Positions 34,149-43,287 are shown, counted from the first letter of the stretch. The stretch is DNA of 64,000 nucleotides from Natronorubrum aibiense (GCF_009392895.1 NZ_CP045488.1:2046001-2110000); one strand, 5' to 3'. The notes: generated by a model from the letters alone, not told the origin. Numbers and translations: made by a program.

Positions 34149-35348
34149 TTACTTCTCGATGATGCTCTCTTCGACGGCCTCGCCGAAGTGACGCGCGGTA
34201 TCCTCGTAGTAGAGTTTGATTTCGTCACCGGCCTCGAGGGCGGTCACGGCTTTTCGGCCGTCGGGCGTGGCGACTTTTATCGTCTCTGCGTTCTGCAACA
34301 GTGTCTCGACGCGGTCGCCGTCGGCGGTCTCTAGGGCGACCCGGAACATCGGCCGTTTCTCGATTTTGACGCGGCCGACAATCGCTTCGCGGGTGTTGCC
34401 GTTGAGATCGACAATCTGCACCTCGTCGCCGCTCTGGAGTTCCGAGAGATACTTCGTGCCGCCGTCGGGCGTACGGACGTAGGCGTGGACCGCGCCCGCG
34501 TTGACCCGGAACGGTCGCGAGGCGACGTACGGCGAGTCGGCTGTCTCGGCGTGGACGAACACGAGGCCGCGCGCCATCGAGCCGACGAGCATTCCTTCGT
34601 CGTGTTCGAGCAGGTTGCCCGTATCGACACAGACCCGGTCTGCGCTGCCGATCTGCTCGACATCGAGCACTTCGGCGTATTCGAGATCCAGCGACTCGCG
34701 TTCGGCCTCGTCGCGGACCTCGACGGTCTTGCGGATCTCGTCGGGGTCGTCTGAGTCGAGCAGGACGGAGTCGGAACCGATCTCGAGCGTTTCGAAGGCC
34801 GTCTTGGCCTCCTCGGCGCTGGTGACGCCCGCGACGAGGTCGGTCTCCTCGCCGATGCGGGCGATCAGGTTCTCGAGTGGGATGATCGTCCAGTCGTCGC
34901 CGATAACGATGGTGTAGTCGGCTTCCTCGGCGGCGGTTTCGGCGAAATGTTCGTACTCCTTGGCGAGGATGCGGACGTACGCGCCGCGCTCTAGGTCGCC
35001 GTCACGACGGAGCGTCGAGAGGTCCGCCGACCCGGAGAGATCCTCGGGGAGGTCGATCGTCGCATCACCCTCGCCGTCTTTGCCGACGATGACAGCGTCG
35101 GGTCGCTCGGTCGGTTCTGCCTCTTCGACGTCGTCATCGTCCGCGTCGACGTCGTCGACCAGCGTCACGTCGCCGTCGGTGCGAAACGCCGCGACGTTGA
35201 TGTCGCCGAGTTCGCGCACGCGGGCAACGTCTGCTTCGTCGACCAGTACCCAGTCTGCACCCGCCTCGAGCGCGGCGGTGATCCGCGCGCGGCGGTCGTC
35301 CCAGTCACCGACGGCGTCGTCGGCTTTTACCCAGACAGATCGCGTCAT
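34149..35348 (-). CDS. aroB': 3-dehydroquinate synthase II (archaeal)
   Basis: A 399-residue enzyme of the archaeal dehydroquinate synthase family, which oxidatively deaminates and cyclises 2-amino-3,7-dideoxy-threo-hept-6-ulosonate to 3-dehydroquinate. Family blocks include MTRSVWVKADD at the start, DWTIIPLENLIA, the GSMARGLVFVHAETADSPYVASRPFRVNAGAVHAY region (split) and TIKVATPDGRKAV. An acidic insert (DDVDADDDDVEEAEPTE) near residue 70 is a haloarchaeal feature. ATG at 35348. Its substrate is made by the ADTH synthase encoded at 38.5 kb. Confidence 0.93.
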   Translation of the reverse strand: MTRSVWVKADDAVGDWDDRRARITAALEAGADWVLVDEADVARVRELGDINVAAFRTDGDVTLVDDVDADDDDVEEAEPTERPDAVIVGKDGEGDATIDLPEDLSGSADLSTLRRDGDLERGAYVRILAKEYEHFAETAAEEADYTIVIGDDWTIIPLENLIARIGEETDLVAGVTSAEEAKTAFETLEIGSDSVLLDSDDPDEIRKTVEVRDEAERESLDLEYAEVLDVEQIGSADRVCVDTGNLLEHDEGMLVGSMARGLVFVHAETADSPYVASRPFRVNAGAVHAYVRTPDGGTKYLSELQSGDEVQIVDLNGNTREAIVGRVKIEKRPMFRVALETADGDRVETLLQNAETIKVATPDGRKAVTALEAGDEIKLYYEDTARHFGEAVEESIIEK

Positions 35349-35524
35349 AAATCGACCGACGAAGGGCACTGGCTTGAACGTGGCGAATGCCACAGACCTC
35401 ACCGCGACGCAGTCGGGACCAGCGCCGAGTGCCGGTCACTCGACGGTGACTCGATCGTCTTCGGCGACAGTAGCCGTCGAAATCGGCGAAACGTTGAGAA
35501 CGCCTGCGCCCCTCTTTTGGGATA

Positions 35525-36202
35525 ATGACTGCGTACGAGGCAATTTATTTCGATCTCGACCGAACGCTCTGTGAGCCCACACAGGACGCCACGACGCTGC
35601 TCGAGTCGGCGTTCGACCGGGCCGACGTCGACCCGTTCTGTACGCCGGCGGAGCTGCGAGCGGTCGTGCCGTCGCTGCCGACGGCTCAGACGGATCGGGA
35701 GTTCTATCGAAACCTGTTCGCCGAAGCCGCCAGCCGCGCCGACGTCGACCCCGCCGTCTCTTCGTCGCTTGCAGAGCGGTATCTCGAGGTCCAAGACCCC
35801 ACCGCCGTCCGATTCCGTCCCGGCGCGAAGGCTGCCCTCGAGCACGCTCGTGAGTTCGGGCCGGTCGGCCTGATTACGAACGGTGGCCGACCGACACAGA
35901 CGAAGAAACTCGACGCACTCGACATCGCGGATGCTTTCGACGTCCGCATCTTCACCGACCCGAGCGCCGGTATCGAACCGAAGCCGAGTACGGTCCCGTT
36001 CGAGCGGGCGCTTTCGGAACTCGACGTCGCCGCCGACGCGGCGGTCCACGTCGGCGATTCGCTGCACGCGGACGTCGCGGGCGCGAACGCCGTCGGGATC
36101 GATTCGGCGTGGGTCGACACCGGACACGACACCCTCGATGGCACGCCCCACCAACCGACGTACGAACTCACGTCGCTCGAGGCGTTCGAGACGATCGTGT
36201 AA
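35525..36202 (+). CDS. HAD-superfamily hydrolase
   Basis: A 225-residue phosphatase-type HAD protein. Motif I is in AIYFDLDRTLCEP (nucleophile Asp), motif II in GLITNGGRPTQTKK, motif III lysine in GIEPKPSTVPFERAL and motif IV in VHVGDSLHADVAGANAVG. A helical C1 cap lies between motifs I and II. Likely a small-metabolite phosphatase; the substrate is not indicated by sequence or context. ATG at 35525. Confidence 0.88.
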   Translation: MTAYEAIYFDLDRTLCEPTQDATTLLESAFDRADVDPFCTPAELRAVVPSLPTAQTDREFYRNLFAEAASRADVDPAVSSSLAERYLEVQDPTAVRFRPGAKAALEHAREFGPVGLITNGGRPTQTKKLDALDIADAFDVRIFTDPSAGIEPKPSTVPFERALSELDVAADAAVHVGDSLHADVAGANAVGIDSAWVDTGHDTLDGTPHQPTYELTSLEAFETIV

Positions 36203-36219
36203 CGGGCTGCAAGCGCAAG

Positions 36220-36753
36220 CTACTGGTCTGGAAGGAGATCCGTGTGGACGACGGCCCGATACTGGCCGTTCGACGCTTCCTCGAGTCGCTTGAGTAACGC
36301 GGTACCCTCGCCGAACGCCTCGGGAAGGGTAAAGGGGTCGTCGTCGTGCTCGTCGCGTTGGGTACAGCGCTTGACGAACGTGGCCAGCGTCGGATACGTT
36401 CCCGGTCGCGCGTAGACGACGCCGATATCCTCGGTCACCTGGTCGGTCCAGCGCTCGAGTATCCGTTCGGTCTTGCGGCGCGGTTGTTGCTGCTTTTCTG
36501 CCAGCCTCGCGGCGTCGATCTCGCTCTCGCCGAGGACCTCGTCGAAGGCGTCCTGCAGTTCGTCGGCGTTGTCCTCGATCGACGGCGCGTCCGCGTCGGC
36601 CTCGAGCAACTCGACGAACGCCTCAAGCTCTGTCCGTCGCGCGGCGATCGGATAGACGAAGTCGTGGGTGTCTTTCGGCAGTTTATACGAGTGGCCTTCG
36701 ACGCCCTGTTCGCCGGAACTCGATTGGCCAAGCATCAAGTCGAGTATGCCCAT
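36220..36753 (-). CDS. uncharacterised haloarchaeal protein
   Basis: A 177-residue soluble, acidic protein of unknown family. It starts MGILDLMLGQSSSG, has charged helical stretches (about 40-110, rich in Glu/Asp/Ala/Gln) and a YARPGTYPTLATFVKRC segment near 115-130. No catalytic motif or membrane span is visible. It is convergent with the HAD gene and ends 17 bases from it. Codon use and composition match the neighbours, so it is probably a genuine core haloarchaeal gene. Confidence 0.65.
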   Translation of the reverse strand: MGILDLMLGQSSSGEQGVEGHSYKLPKDTHDFVYPIAARRTELEAFVELLEADADAPSIEDNADELQDAFDEVLGESEIDAARLAEKQQQPRRKTERILERWTDQVTEDIGVVYARPGTYPTLATFVKRCTQRDEHDDDPFTLPEAFGEGTALLKRLEEASNGQYRAVVHTDLLPDQ

Positions 36754-36847
36754 ACCCGAACCAGGTGCCGGGAGTCGAATAAGTATTCCGTGGCTATCTC
36801 ACCAGCTACAGACTCCAGTCGGTAACGACGCGCCGAAACCGGCGCGC

Positions 36848-37423
36848 TCACCACTCCTCACCGAGTGCCGACTTCGCGCCGCCGAAGCCGCTCGCGGTCG
36901 TCCACGTTCGGCCGCTCTCCCCGTGTTCGACCTCGTAGCGACCGCCACACTCCCCACAGCGGTACTGTGCCGGCGCTTTCACCGGTCTCGAGGCCCGATG
37001 CCGCCTCGCGTGCCAGTCACACTCGCCCTCGAGACATCGGAGGACGTACCGTGGCGCTGAAAATCGTCGGCAGTGACGCGGCGCGTCGAGTATCGCCGCC
37101 TGCTCGCGAAACCGCGGGCCGTGGCCCGACTCGCCAAAGTGCTGGAACTCCCAGACGTGGACGAGTTCGTGTCTGACGACGCCCGCGAATGCCGGCCAGT
37201 CGTAGCGTTCGTAGGCCTGTCGCGTGAGCACGATCGTCGCCACCTCGCGGTCTACGTCCCATCGACACGCGCCCGCCCGCCGACGAGCGCGCGTCGTGAC
37301 TTCCCACTCGAGCGCGTCGCGATCGATCTCGAGGGCGTGGTCGGCGAGCACCTCGCGGGCGTGAATTCGGGCTCGAGCGAGGAGTTCGTCGTCGATCGTG
37401 AGATCGGTGTCGTCGCCGGTCAC
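36848..37423 (-). CDS. SprT-like zinc metallopeptidase
   Basis: A 191-residue SprT-family protein. The zinc motif is in FAGVVRHELVHVWEFQHFGESGHGPRF (HELVH plus a downstream histidine), followed by a C-terminal zinc ribbon with cysteines in CLEGECDW and YRCGECGGRYE. SprT/Spartan-like proteases of eukaryotes cut DNA-protein crosslinks; the archaeal role is unproven. The frame is open far upstream, antisense to the divergent phosphorylase gene, but the family begins near GDDTDLTIDDELL, so GTG at 37423 is proposed. The start is uncertain by several codons. Confidence 0.8.
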   Translation of the reverse strand: MTGDDTDLTIDDELLARARIHAREVLADHALEIDRDALEWEVTTRARRRAGACRWDVDREVATIVLTRQAYERYDWPAFAGVVRHELVHVWEFQHFGESGHGPRFREQAAILDAPRHCRRFSAPRYVLRCLEGECDWHARRHRASRPVKAPAQYRCGECGGRYEVEHGESGRTWTTASGFGGAKSALGEEW

Positions 37424-37513
37424 GGACGGGCGGACGGTGCCGGCGATAGAAATGCTTCCGATCGATCCCGTGAAAGCAGGGAATACTTTGCCCAGCCGTT
37501 CCCGATCCTCGCT

Positions 37514-38485
37514 ATGGACATCGACGAGCCGCTCCCGACGCCGCGTGAGCCCGATCCGAACGCCCCCGTTTGCCCCACCGGACTGGTCCTCACCGCCGCG
37601 TTCGAGCCGCCGCTGGACGAGCGAGCGCCGTGGCTCGAGCGATACGAAATCGTCGACGCGCTCGCGGTTCCAGGGGCGGAGACGCCGCTGTATCTGACTG
37701 CCTCGGGATTCGCCATCACGACTACTGGCATCGGCAAAAGCGACGCGGCGACGACGGTCACCGCGTTGCTCGGGAGTTCGGGCGTCGATCTCGACTCGGC
37801 GTACGTCGTCTCGAGCGGTATCGCCGGCTCCTCGCCGGAAACGACGGCACTCGGTTCCGTCGCGATCGCGGATGCGGTCGTCGACTGTGATCGAAAACAC
37901 CGCTGGGATCGACAGGGCGCAAGCGACACCGAAACCGTGCCCGGGACCGCCTCCAAGAGCACGCCGATCGATCTGCTGGCGTATCGACCCCGCGACTACG
38001 TGCATCACCTCGAGTCGACTCTCGTCGACCGTGCGGTCACCGCCGCGGAGGGCGTCGATCTCCGCGAGGACGACGCCGCACGCGACTACCAGACCCAGTA
38101 CCCGGCGGCGACGGACGCCGGACCGTCGATCGAGCGCGGGACAACCGTCTGCGGCGACGAGTTCTGGCACGGCCCCAAGTACGCGCGGGAAGTCGAGTGG
38201 CTCTGTGGCGAGTACGGCGTCGCACCGTACGTGACGACGCAGATGGAAGACGCCGCGACGGCGACCGCCCTCAAGCGCTTCGGCCGCCGTGAGCGCTATC
38301 TCAGCGTGCGTGCCGTCGCCAACTACGACCGGCCGGCACCCGGCCAATCCGTCGAGGAGAGTTTCGACGGCAACCCGGCGAGTCTCGAACTGGCGATCGA
38401 CAACGCCGCCCGTGTCGGCTCGGCAGTCATCGAGGCGCTTATCGCGAGCGATCCGCTCGAGATCACTGGCAGCGAGAAGCAGTAA
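37514..38485 (+). CDS. NUP-family (purine nucleoside permease/phosphorylase-like) protein
   Basis: A 323-residue soluble protein resembling the NUP family. The blocks ITTTGIGKSDAATTVTALL, AYVVSSGIAGSSPETTALGSVAIADAVVDCD (split) and VTTQMEDAATATAL match the NUP pattern, which is structurally related to nucleoside phosphorylases. Members were first called purine nucleoside permeases, but the lack of membrane spans here favours a phosphorylase or nucleoside-binding role. The ATG at 37514 follows a short region shared with the divergent SprT gene. Confidence 0.75.
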   Translation: MDIDEPLPTPREPDPNAPVCPTGLVLTAAFEPPLDERAPWLERYEIVDALAVPGAETPLYLTASGFAITTTGIGKSDAATTVTALLGSSGVDLDSAYVVSSGIAGSSPETTALGSVAIADAVVDCDRKHRWDRQGASDTETVPGTASKSTPIDLLAYRPRDYVHHLESTLVDRAVTAAEGVDLREDDAARDYQTQYPAATDAGPSIERGTTVCGDEFWHGPKYAREVEWLCGEYGVAPYVTTQMEDAATATALKRFGRRERYLSVRAVANYDRPAPGQSVEESFDGNPASLELAIDNAARVGSAVIEALIASDPLEITGSEKQ

Positions 38486-38502
38486 GCAGGAGTCGAGTCG
38501 AT

Positions 38503-39300
38503 TCAGGCCTCGAGCGCGAGGCCGGCTTCCGTAAGCGCTTCCTCGGTCGAAAGATCGTCGTGGACGACGCCAGCGACGGCGCGGGCGATCGCTTCGGGAT
38601 CGTCGTGCTGGAAGATCGACCGACCCATCGAGACGCCGGCACCGCCGGCGTCCATCACGCCGCGGACCATCTCGATCGTCTCGCGGTCAGTCCCTTTGGA
38701 GCCGCCGGCGATGACGACCGGGAGGCGAGTCGATTCGACGACGTGCTGGAAGCTCTCGGCGTCGCCGCTGTAGCCCGTTTTGACGATGTCCGCACCGAGT
38801 TCCTCGGCGAGTCGCACCGCGTGGCCGAGCGCTTCGGGATCTTCGGGGTCGACGCCCGGGCCGCGGGCGTAGGCCATCGCGAGGACGGGCATCCCGAACT
38901 GTTTCGCGGTCGCCGTGACCTCCGAAAGCTGGGCGATCTGGTCGGGCTCGTGGTCCGAGCCGACGTTGATGTGGAAGGAGACGGCGTCAGCGCCGACGCG
39001 AACGGCCTCCTCGACCGTGCCGGTCATTCGCTTGTCGTTCTCGTCGGGGCCGATCGTCGTCGAGCCGTTGAGGTGGACGATGTACCCTTTGTCGTTTTTG
39101 TTGTCGTGGACGCGGGGTGCGATTCCTTTCTGCGTGAGGACTGCGTCGGCACCGCCGCTGGTGACCCCGTCGATCGTCGATTCGATGTCTTTCAGCCCCT
39201 GGCAGGCACCGATCGTGATGCCGTGGTCCATCGGGACGATTACGTACGTGCCGTCTGTGCCGATTCGATCGAGTCGTGCGTCGATTCCTGTCGTAGTCAT
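38503..39300 (-). CDS. aroA': 2-amino-3,7-dideoxy-D-threo-hept-6-ulosonate synthase
   Basis: A 265-residue class I aldolase of the archaeal FBA/ADTHS family. IVPMDHGITIGACQG near residue 20 and ADIVKTGYSGDA (Schiff-base lysine) and PVVIAGGSKGTD are the key blocks. ADTHS condenses a deoxy-ketohexose phosphate with aspartate semialdehyde, the first archaeal step towards chorismate. It begins only 24 bases after trpA, so it is apparently the last gene of a trpC-trpB-trpA-aroA' unit. The gap holds a palindrome gcaagcttgc at 39313-39322. A fructose-bisphosphate aldolase role is less likely given this context. Confidence 0.92.
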   Translation of the reverse strand: MTTTGIDARLDRIGTDGTYVIVPMDHGITIGACQGLKDIESTIDGVTSGGADAVLTQKGIAPRVHDNKNDKGYIVHLNGSTTIGPDENDKRMTGTVEEAVRVGADAVSFHINVGSDHEPDQIAQLSEVTATAKQFGMPVLAMAYARGPGVDPEDPEALGHAVRLAEELGADIVKTGYSGDAESFQHVVESTRLPVVIAGGSKGTDRETIEMVRGVMDAGGAGVSMGRSIFQHDDPEAIARAVAGVVHDDLSTEEALTEAGLALEA

Positions 39301-39324
39301 TGCGGGAGTGTAGCAAGCTTGCAG

Positions 39325-40188
39325 TTATGGCTGTTCTGGTTCCGGGGCGTCGATCGGGTCCGCGTCAGTGCCACCGTCGGCACCGCGGATCGCACCGCGT
39401 TTGAGTTCCTCGGCTTTGGCCTCGAGGTCGGCCACTGGGTCGTCGCTTTCGGCGACGATATCGATGAGCGCGCTGCCGACGATGACGCCATCCGCGCCGG
39501 CTTCGATGATCTCGGCCGCGTGGTCGCCCTCGCTGACGCCGAAGCCGACCGCCTTCGGAACGCCGTCGGAACACGGTTCCGAGACGTCGTACTCCTCGAG
39601 CCGGGTCAGGCTGTCGTGGGTCGCGTTCGAGACGTCCGCGCGCGCGCCCGTCGTGCCGAGTCGGGCCTGCACGTAGACGAAGCCCGACGCCTGCGACATG
39701 ATCCGCTCGAGCCGTTCGCCCTCGGTCGTCGGCGCGACGATGAAGACGAGGTCAAGGCCGTGGTCGTCACAGGCCGCACGCAGCGGGTCCGACTCCTCTG
39801 CGGGCAGGTCGGGAACGATGATCCCCGAGAGGCCGGCCTCGGCCGCGCGTTCGACGAACGGACGCACGTCGGGTTCGTCTCCATACTGCAAAATCATGTT
39901 ATAGTACGTCATCACCAGCAGCGGAGCCTCGGTCTCGAGGTCGTCAACGAGCTCGAAGAAGCCGGCCGGCGTCGTCCCGGCGTCGAGCGCGCGGTTGATC
40001 GCCGCCTGAATCGTGGGGCCTTCTGCGATCGGTTCGGAAAAGGGCAGGCCGAGTTCGATCAGGTCCGCGCCGCCGCGGTCGAGGGCTTCGACGTACGCTT
40101 TGGTGTCCTCGAGCGATGGATCGCCCGCGGTGAGATAGGTGATGAGCGCGGGGTGGTGCTCGCGGATGGCCGCTTCGATGTCGCTCAC
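39325..40188 (-). CDS. trpA: tryptophan synthase alpha chain
   Basis: A 287-residue TIM-barrel subunit cleaving indole-3-glycerol phosphate to indole and glyceraldehyde 3-phosphate. The catalytic Glu is in [16 protein letters not shown] and the catalytic Asp in [11 protein letters not shown]; the phosphate-binding [10 protein letters not shown] and DGVIVGSAL are near the C-terminus. The start overlaps the trpB stop by four bases (ATGA), typical of coupled synthesis of the two subunits. Confidence 0.97.
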   Translation of the reverse strand: MSDIEAAIREHHPALITYLTAGDPSLEDTKAYVEALDRGGADLIELGLPFSEPIAEGPTIQAAINRALDAGTTPAGFFELVDDLETEAPLLVMTYYNMILQYGDEPDVRPFVERAAEAGLSGIIVPDLPAEESDPLRAACDDHGLDLVFIVAPTTEGERLERIMSQASGFVYVQARLGTTGARADVSNATHDSLTRLEEYDVSEPCSDGVPKAVGFGVSEGDHAAEIIEAGADGVIVGSALIDIVAESDDPVADLEAKAEELKRGAIRGADGGTDADPIDAPEPEQP

Positions 40189-41450
40189 TGGCCAAACACC
40201 TCCACGTCCGGAGCCGCCTCGAGATCACGGTTCTCGGTCTCCTCGAGCACCGTTTCTAAGTCCTTGTCGCCGCGGCCGGAGACGTTGACGACGACGAGGT
40301 CGCCGAGTTCTTCGTGTTGCTCCTCGAGATAGCCGAGTGCGTGACTCGACTCGAGGGCGGGGATGATCCCCTCGAGATTCGAGAGGCGGTGGAAGCCGTT
40401 GAGCGCGGCCTCGTCGTCGACGCTTGCGGGCGTCACGCGCCCGATGTCGACGAGATGGGAGAGTTCGGGGCCGACGCCGGCGTAATCGAGGCCGGCGCTG
40501 ACGCTGTGGGATTCCATAATCTGGCCGTCCTCGCTCTGGAGGAGTTTGGTCATCGCGCCGTGGAGCACGCCGTCGGTCCCCGTCGAGAGCGTCGCGGAGT
40601 TCGGTGCCAGCGCGTTTTCCTCGTCGATCTCGAGACTCGAGCCGCCGGCCTCGACGGCGTAGAGGTCGACCTCGTCGTCGGGGACGAAGGCATGAAACGT
40701 CCCCATCGTGTTCGAGCCGCCGCCAGCGCAGGCGACGACGCTGTCGGGGAGTCGTCCCGCCCGCTCTCGAATCTGCTCGCGAGCTTCCTGTCCGATAACG
40801 GCCTGAAAGTCCCGCACCAGTTTCGGGAACGGATGTGGACCGACGACGGAGCCGATCACGTAGTGAGTGGTCTCGACGGTCGTTGCCCAGTCACGCATCG
40901 TCTCGTTGATCGCCTCTTTCAGCGTGCCGCTGCCGGCCGTAACGGGGTTTACCTCCGTGCCGTTCATCCGCATCCGGTAGACGTTCGGTCGCTGGCGGTT
41001 GATGTCCGTCCGACCCATGTAGATCTCACAGGGCATGTCGAGATGCGCCGCCGCCATCGCGGTCGCGGTGCCGTGTTGGCCCGCGCCGGTTTCGGCGATG
41101 ATCCGCTCTTTGCCCATGTACTTCGCGAGCAGGACCTGACCGAGCGCGTTGTTCAGTTTGTGTGCGCCACCGTGGACCAGATCCTCGCGCTTGAGGTAGA
41201 TCTCTCGGTCGTAGCGCTCGCTCAGCCGCTCCGCACGCTGCAGCGGTGTCGGTCGGCCGCCGAAATCGCGCATTCGCTCGCGGAACTCGTCCATGAAGCC
41301 GTCCTCGTTTTCGAGGACGTAGCGTTCGTAGGCGTCCTCGAGTTCCTGGACAGCCGGCATCAGGGCTTCGGGGACGTACTGGCCGCCGTACTCGCCGAAC
41401 GTGGCCTCGCTGTCGCGGTCGCGTCGGTGGTCGTGATCGCTCGTACTCAT
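40185..41450 (-). CDS. trpB: tryptophan synthase beta chain
   Basis: A 421-residue PLP subunit (TrpB1 type) joining indole and serine. The PLP lysine is in [14 protein letters not shown], the catalytic glutamate in [15 protein letters not shown] and the phosphate loop in [13 protein letters not shown]. Its length and intact interface region fit a TrpA-associated beta subunit. It starts 31 bases after the trpC stop and overlaps trpA by four bases. Confidence 0.97.
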   Translation of the reverse strand: MSTSDHDHRRDRDSEATFGEYGGQYVPEALMPAVQELEDAYERYVLENEDGFMDEFRERMRDFGGRPTPLQRAERLSERYDREIYLKREDLVHGGAHKLNNALGQVLLAKYMGKERIIAETGAGQHGTATAMAAAHLDMPCEIYMGRTDINRQRPNVYRMRMNGTEVNPVTAGSGTLKEAINETMRDWATTVETTHYVIGSVVGPHPFPKLVRDFQAVIGQEAREQIRERAGRLPDSVVACAGGGSNTMGTFHAFVPDDEVDLYAVEAGGSSLEIDEENALAPNSATLSTGTDGVLHGAMTKLLQSEDGQIMESHSVSAGLDYAGVGPELSHLVDIGRVTPASVDDEAALNGFHRLSNLEGIIPALESSHALGYLEEQHEELGDLVVVNVSGRGDKDLETVLEETENRDLEAAPDVEVFGQ

Positions 41451-41481
41451 CGATCTGCTCCGTGCTGGTGTGGCTGGTTAC

Positions 41482-42270
41482 TCATGTCTGATCGTCTCCG
41501 TCGCTTGCGTTCACGAGTCGTCGCGTGTTCTCGGTTACGTCGCTGTCGCCGCCGGCGTGATCCATGATGGCGCTGCCGACCAGTAGGGCGTCGGCACCCG
41601 CCTCGCGCATCCGCCGGACGTCCGCCGGTGACCCGATTCCGCTCTCGGCGATCAACGTCACGTCGTCCGGCACGTGGGCCGCCACCGACTCGAAGGTTTC
41701 GAGGTCCACCTCGAGTCGCGCCAGATCCCGGTTGTTCACGCCGATGAGTTTCGCACCCGCCTCGAGAGCCGTCTCGAGTTCCGTGCGGTCGTGGACTTCG
41801 ACGAGTGGCTGGAATCCACGCTCGCGGGCGGCGGCGATGAGCCCCTCGAGATCGTCGACGAAACGAACGATGAGTAAGAGGAGGTCGGCTTCGACGACGT
41901 CGAGCTGGTCTTCTCGGACGACGAAGTCCTTTCGAAGAACGGGAACGTCGACGGCCTCGCGGACGCGCGTCAGCGCCTCCGGCGACCCACCGAAGTGGCT
42001 CGGTTCGGTGAGCACCGAAATCGCCGTCGCACCGCCGTCGATCATTGCTCGTGCCAGTTCGACAGGGTCGTCGTCGCGGGTCCCGTCAGCAGTTGGACTC
42101 GTCGGCTTCACTTCGGCGATTACTGGGACGCGACCGTCGGATTCGGCTTGTGCCAGCGCGTCGGAGAGCGATCGCGCAGCCACGGACACCGTCTCGTCGT
42201 CACCACCTCGCTCCCGAGCCGCGTCGAGAATCGAGGCGACCGCGGGGGCGAGCTCCGTCTCGGAGTTCAT
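41482..42270 (-). CDS. trpC: indole-3-glycerol-phosphate synthase
   Basis: A 262-residue TIM barrel that cyclises CdRP to indole-3-glycerol phosphate. Active-site blocks include [31 protein letters not shown] and [13 protein letters not shown]. First gene of the trpCBA unit. The ATG at 42270 lies just 2 bases from a dyad containing two TGTACA boxes (42273-42300) that also covers the TATA position, so repression at the promoter is likely. The N-terminus is short relative to bacterial TrpC but normal for archaea. Confidence 0.95.
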   Translation of the reverse strand: MNSETELAPAVASILDAARERGGDDETVSVAARSLSDALAQAESDGRVPVIAEVKPTSPTADGTRDDDPVELARAMIDGGATAISVLTEPSHFGGSPEALTRVREAVDVPVLRKDFVVREDQLDVVEADLLLLIVRFVDDLEGLIAAARERGFQPLVEVHDRTELETALEAGAKLIGVNNRDLARLEVDLETFESVAAHVPDDVTLIAESGIGSPADVRRMREAGADALLVGSAIMDHAGGDSDVTENTRRLVNASDGDDQT

Positions 42271-42272
42271 TG

Positions 42273-42300
42273 TTGTACATCAACGTACTCATATGTACAA
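42273..42300 (-). promoter_or_regulatory. trp promoter-operator with two TGTACA (TRP-box-like) sites
   Basis: Perfect inverted repeat: ttgtacat (42273-42280) and atgtacaa (42293-42300) with a 12-base spacer. Each arm contains TGTACA, the TRP-box consensus bound by TrpY in Methanothermobacter. On the minus strand the distal box and a tacatat TATA-like element overlap at 21-29 bases before the trpC ATG, and the proximal box overlaps the predicted start of a leaderless mRNA. Confidence 0.65.
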
Positions 42301-42322
42301 AAGCCTTGCGCCATACACGTCC

Positions 42323-42359
42323 GCTGGCTTTGCCAGCCCGCGTGGCGATAGCCAGCCAC
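42323..42359. repeat. two adjacent small hairpins between trpC and the ATL gene
   Basis: gctggc-ttt-gccagc (42323-42337) is a 6-bp stem with a 3-base loop; it is followed by tggc-gata-gcca (42343-42354), which can alternatively pair as gtggc/gccac (42342-42359). They lie 40-75 bases upstream of the alkyltransferase-like gene and could be in its leader or be regulatory DNA. Confidence 0.4.
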
Positions 42360-42399
42360 GACCGGCGAATATTCATGCCCCTGTCTCTAAGGCACGCGC

Positions 42400-42870
42400 A
42401 TGGAGGACGTCACGGACGCCGGAATCTACGCGCGGGAATCGTCGTATCTCGATCGATACATCCAGCTCGGTGCCGCCAGCGGGCGCGTCCTGAGTGTCTC
42501 GTTTCCCACGACGCCCGCGGACGACGCCGAGACCGACCATCCCGTACTCGACCGAATCTTCGAATATCTCGACGGGCTCGAGGAGGTCGAGTTCGACGAC
42601 GTGCAGGTTGCCCTGACCGTTCCGACCGACCAGCGCGCCGTCTTAGAACACGTTCGGGAGATCCCCTACGGCGAACAAGTCGATGTCAGGGCGCTCGCCC
42701 GGATGACGCCCGAACTGGACCCGGACGACGAGGACGATATCATCCTCGTTCGAACCGCCTTAGACGAGAATCCGACGCCGATCCTCATTCCGGACCACCG
42801 CGTTCGCGACGGTCCGAGCGCTGCGCCCCCAGCTATCGAACAGAAACTGCGCTCGCTCGAGGGGCTGTAG
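42400..42870 (+). CDS. alkyltransferase-like (MGMT-family) protein without catalytic cysteine
   Basis: A 156-residue protein with the C-terminal DNA-binding fold of O6-methylguanine-DNA methyltransferase. REIPYGEQVDVRALARM matches the recognition-helix region, and the active-site loop reads ILIPDHRVRDG where true methyltransferases have IPCHRV; the acceptor cysteine is an aspartate at residue 132. It therefore cannot dealkylate DNA by the usual mechanism and belongs with alkyltransferase-like proteins, which bind O6-alkylguanine and hand it to nucleotide excision repair. ATG at 42400 is chosen over an in-frame GTG/ATG upstream. Confidence 0.82.
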   Translation: MEDVTDAGIYARESSYLDRYIQLGAASGRVLSVSFPTTPADDAETDHPVLDRIFEYLDGLEEVEFDDVQVALTVPTDQRAVLEHVREIPYGEQVDVRALARMTPELDPDDEDDIILVRTALDENPTPILIPDHRVRDGPSAAPPAIEQKLRSLEGL

Positions 42871-42908
42871 GTTCGCAGTACCCGCGCTCCTCGTTCGTTT
42901 TCCGACGT

Positions 42909-43262
42909 TCATTCGGCGTACCAGACGGCATAGATATACAGTCCGATCCCGACGAACACGACGATCGACGACAGTTGTCCGATCGCTGGTGCAGCAGTAA
43001 CCAGGAACGCAAACTGGAGGAGCCCACCCACGACGAGGCAGGCTGCTGCGCCCACGATCGCAGAGAGACCACGTTCGTGCCCAGCCTGCAGGTACAGCAC
43101 CGTCCCCACGCCGACCGCGATCACGCCGAAGACGAACTCGGCGGCAAACGCTGCCAGTGGGTCGGCCGTGAACTGTGCGTACGCGAGTACGGCGAAGTAG
43201 AAGACGACCCCCAGAAAGATCAGTCGGTAGATCCGCTCCGGGGTGTCATCGAGTGCGCTCAT
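42909..43262 (-). CDS. four-span membrane protein
   Basis: A 117-residue protein with about four hydrophobic spans separated by short loops; no family recognised. It starts 25 bases after the CPBP gene on the same strand and is probably the third gene of the lonB-CPBP unit. No catalytic residues are evident. Confidence 0.65.
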   Translation of the reverse strand: MSALDDTPERIYRLIFLGVVFYFAVLAYAQFTADPLAAFAAEFVFGVIAVGVGTVLYLQAGHERGLSAIVGAAACLVVGGLLQFAFLVTAAPAIGQLSSIVVFVGIGLYIYAVWYAE

Positions 43263-43287
43263 ATCGCTACTGAACGGCTCCCCCGGC

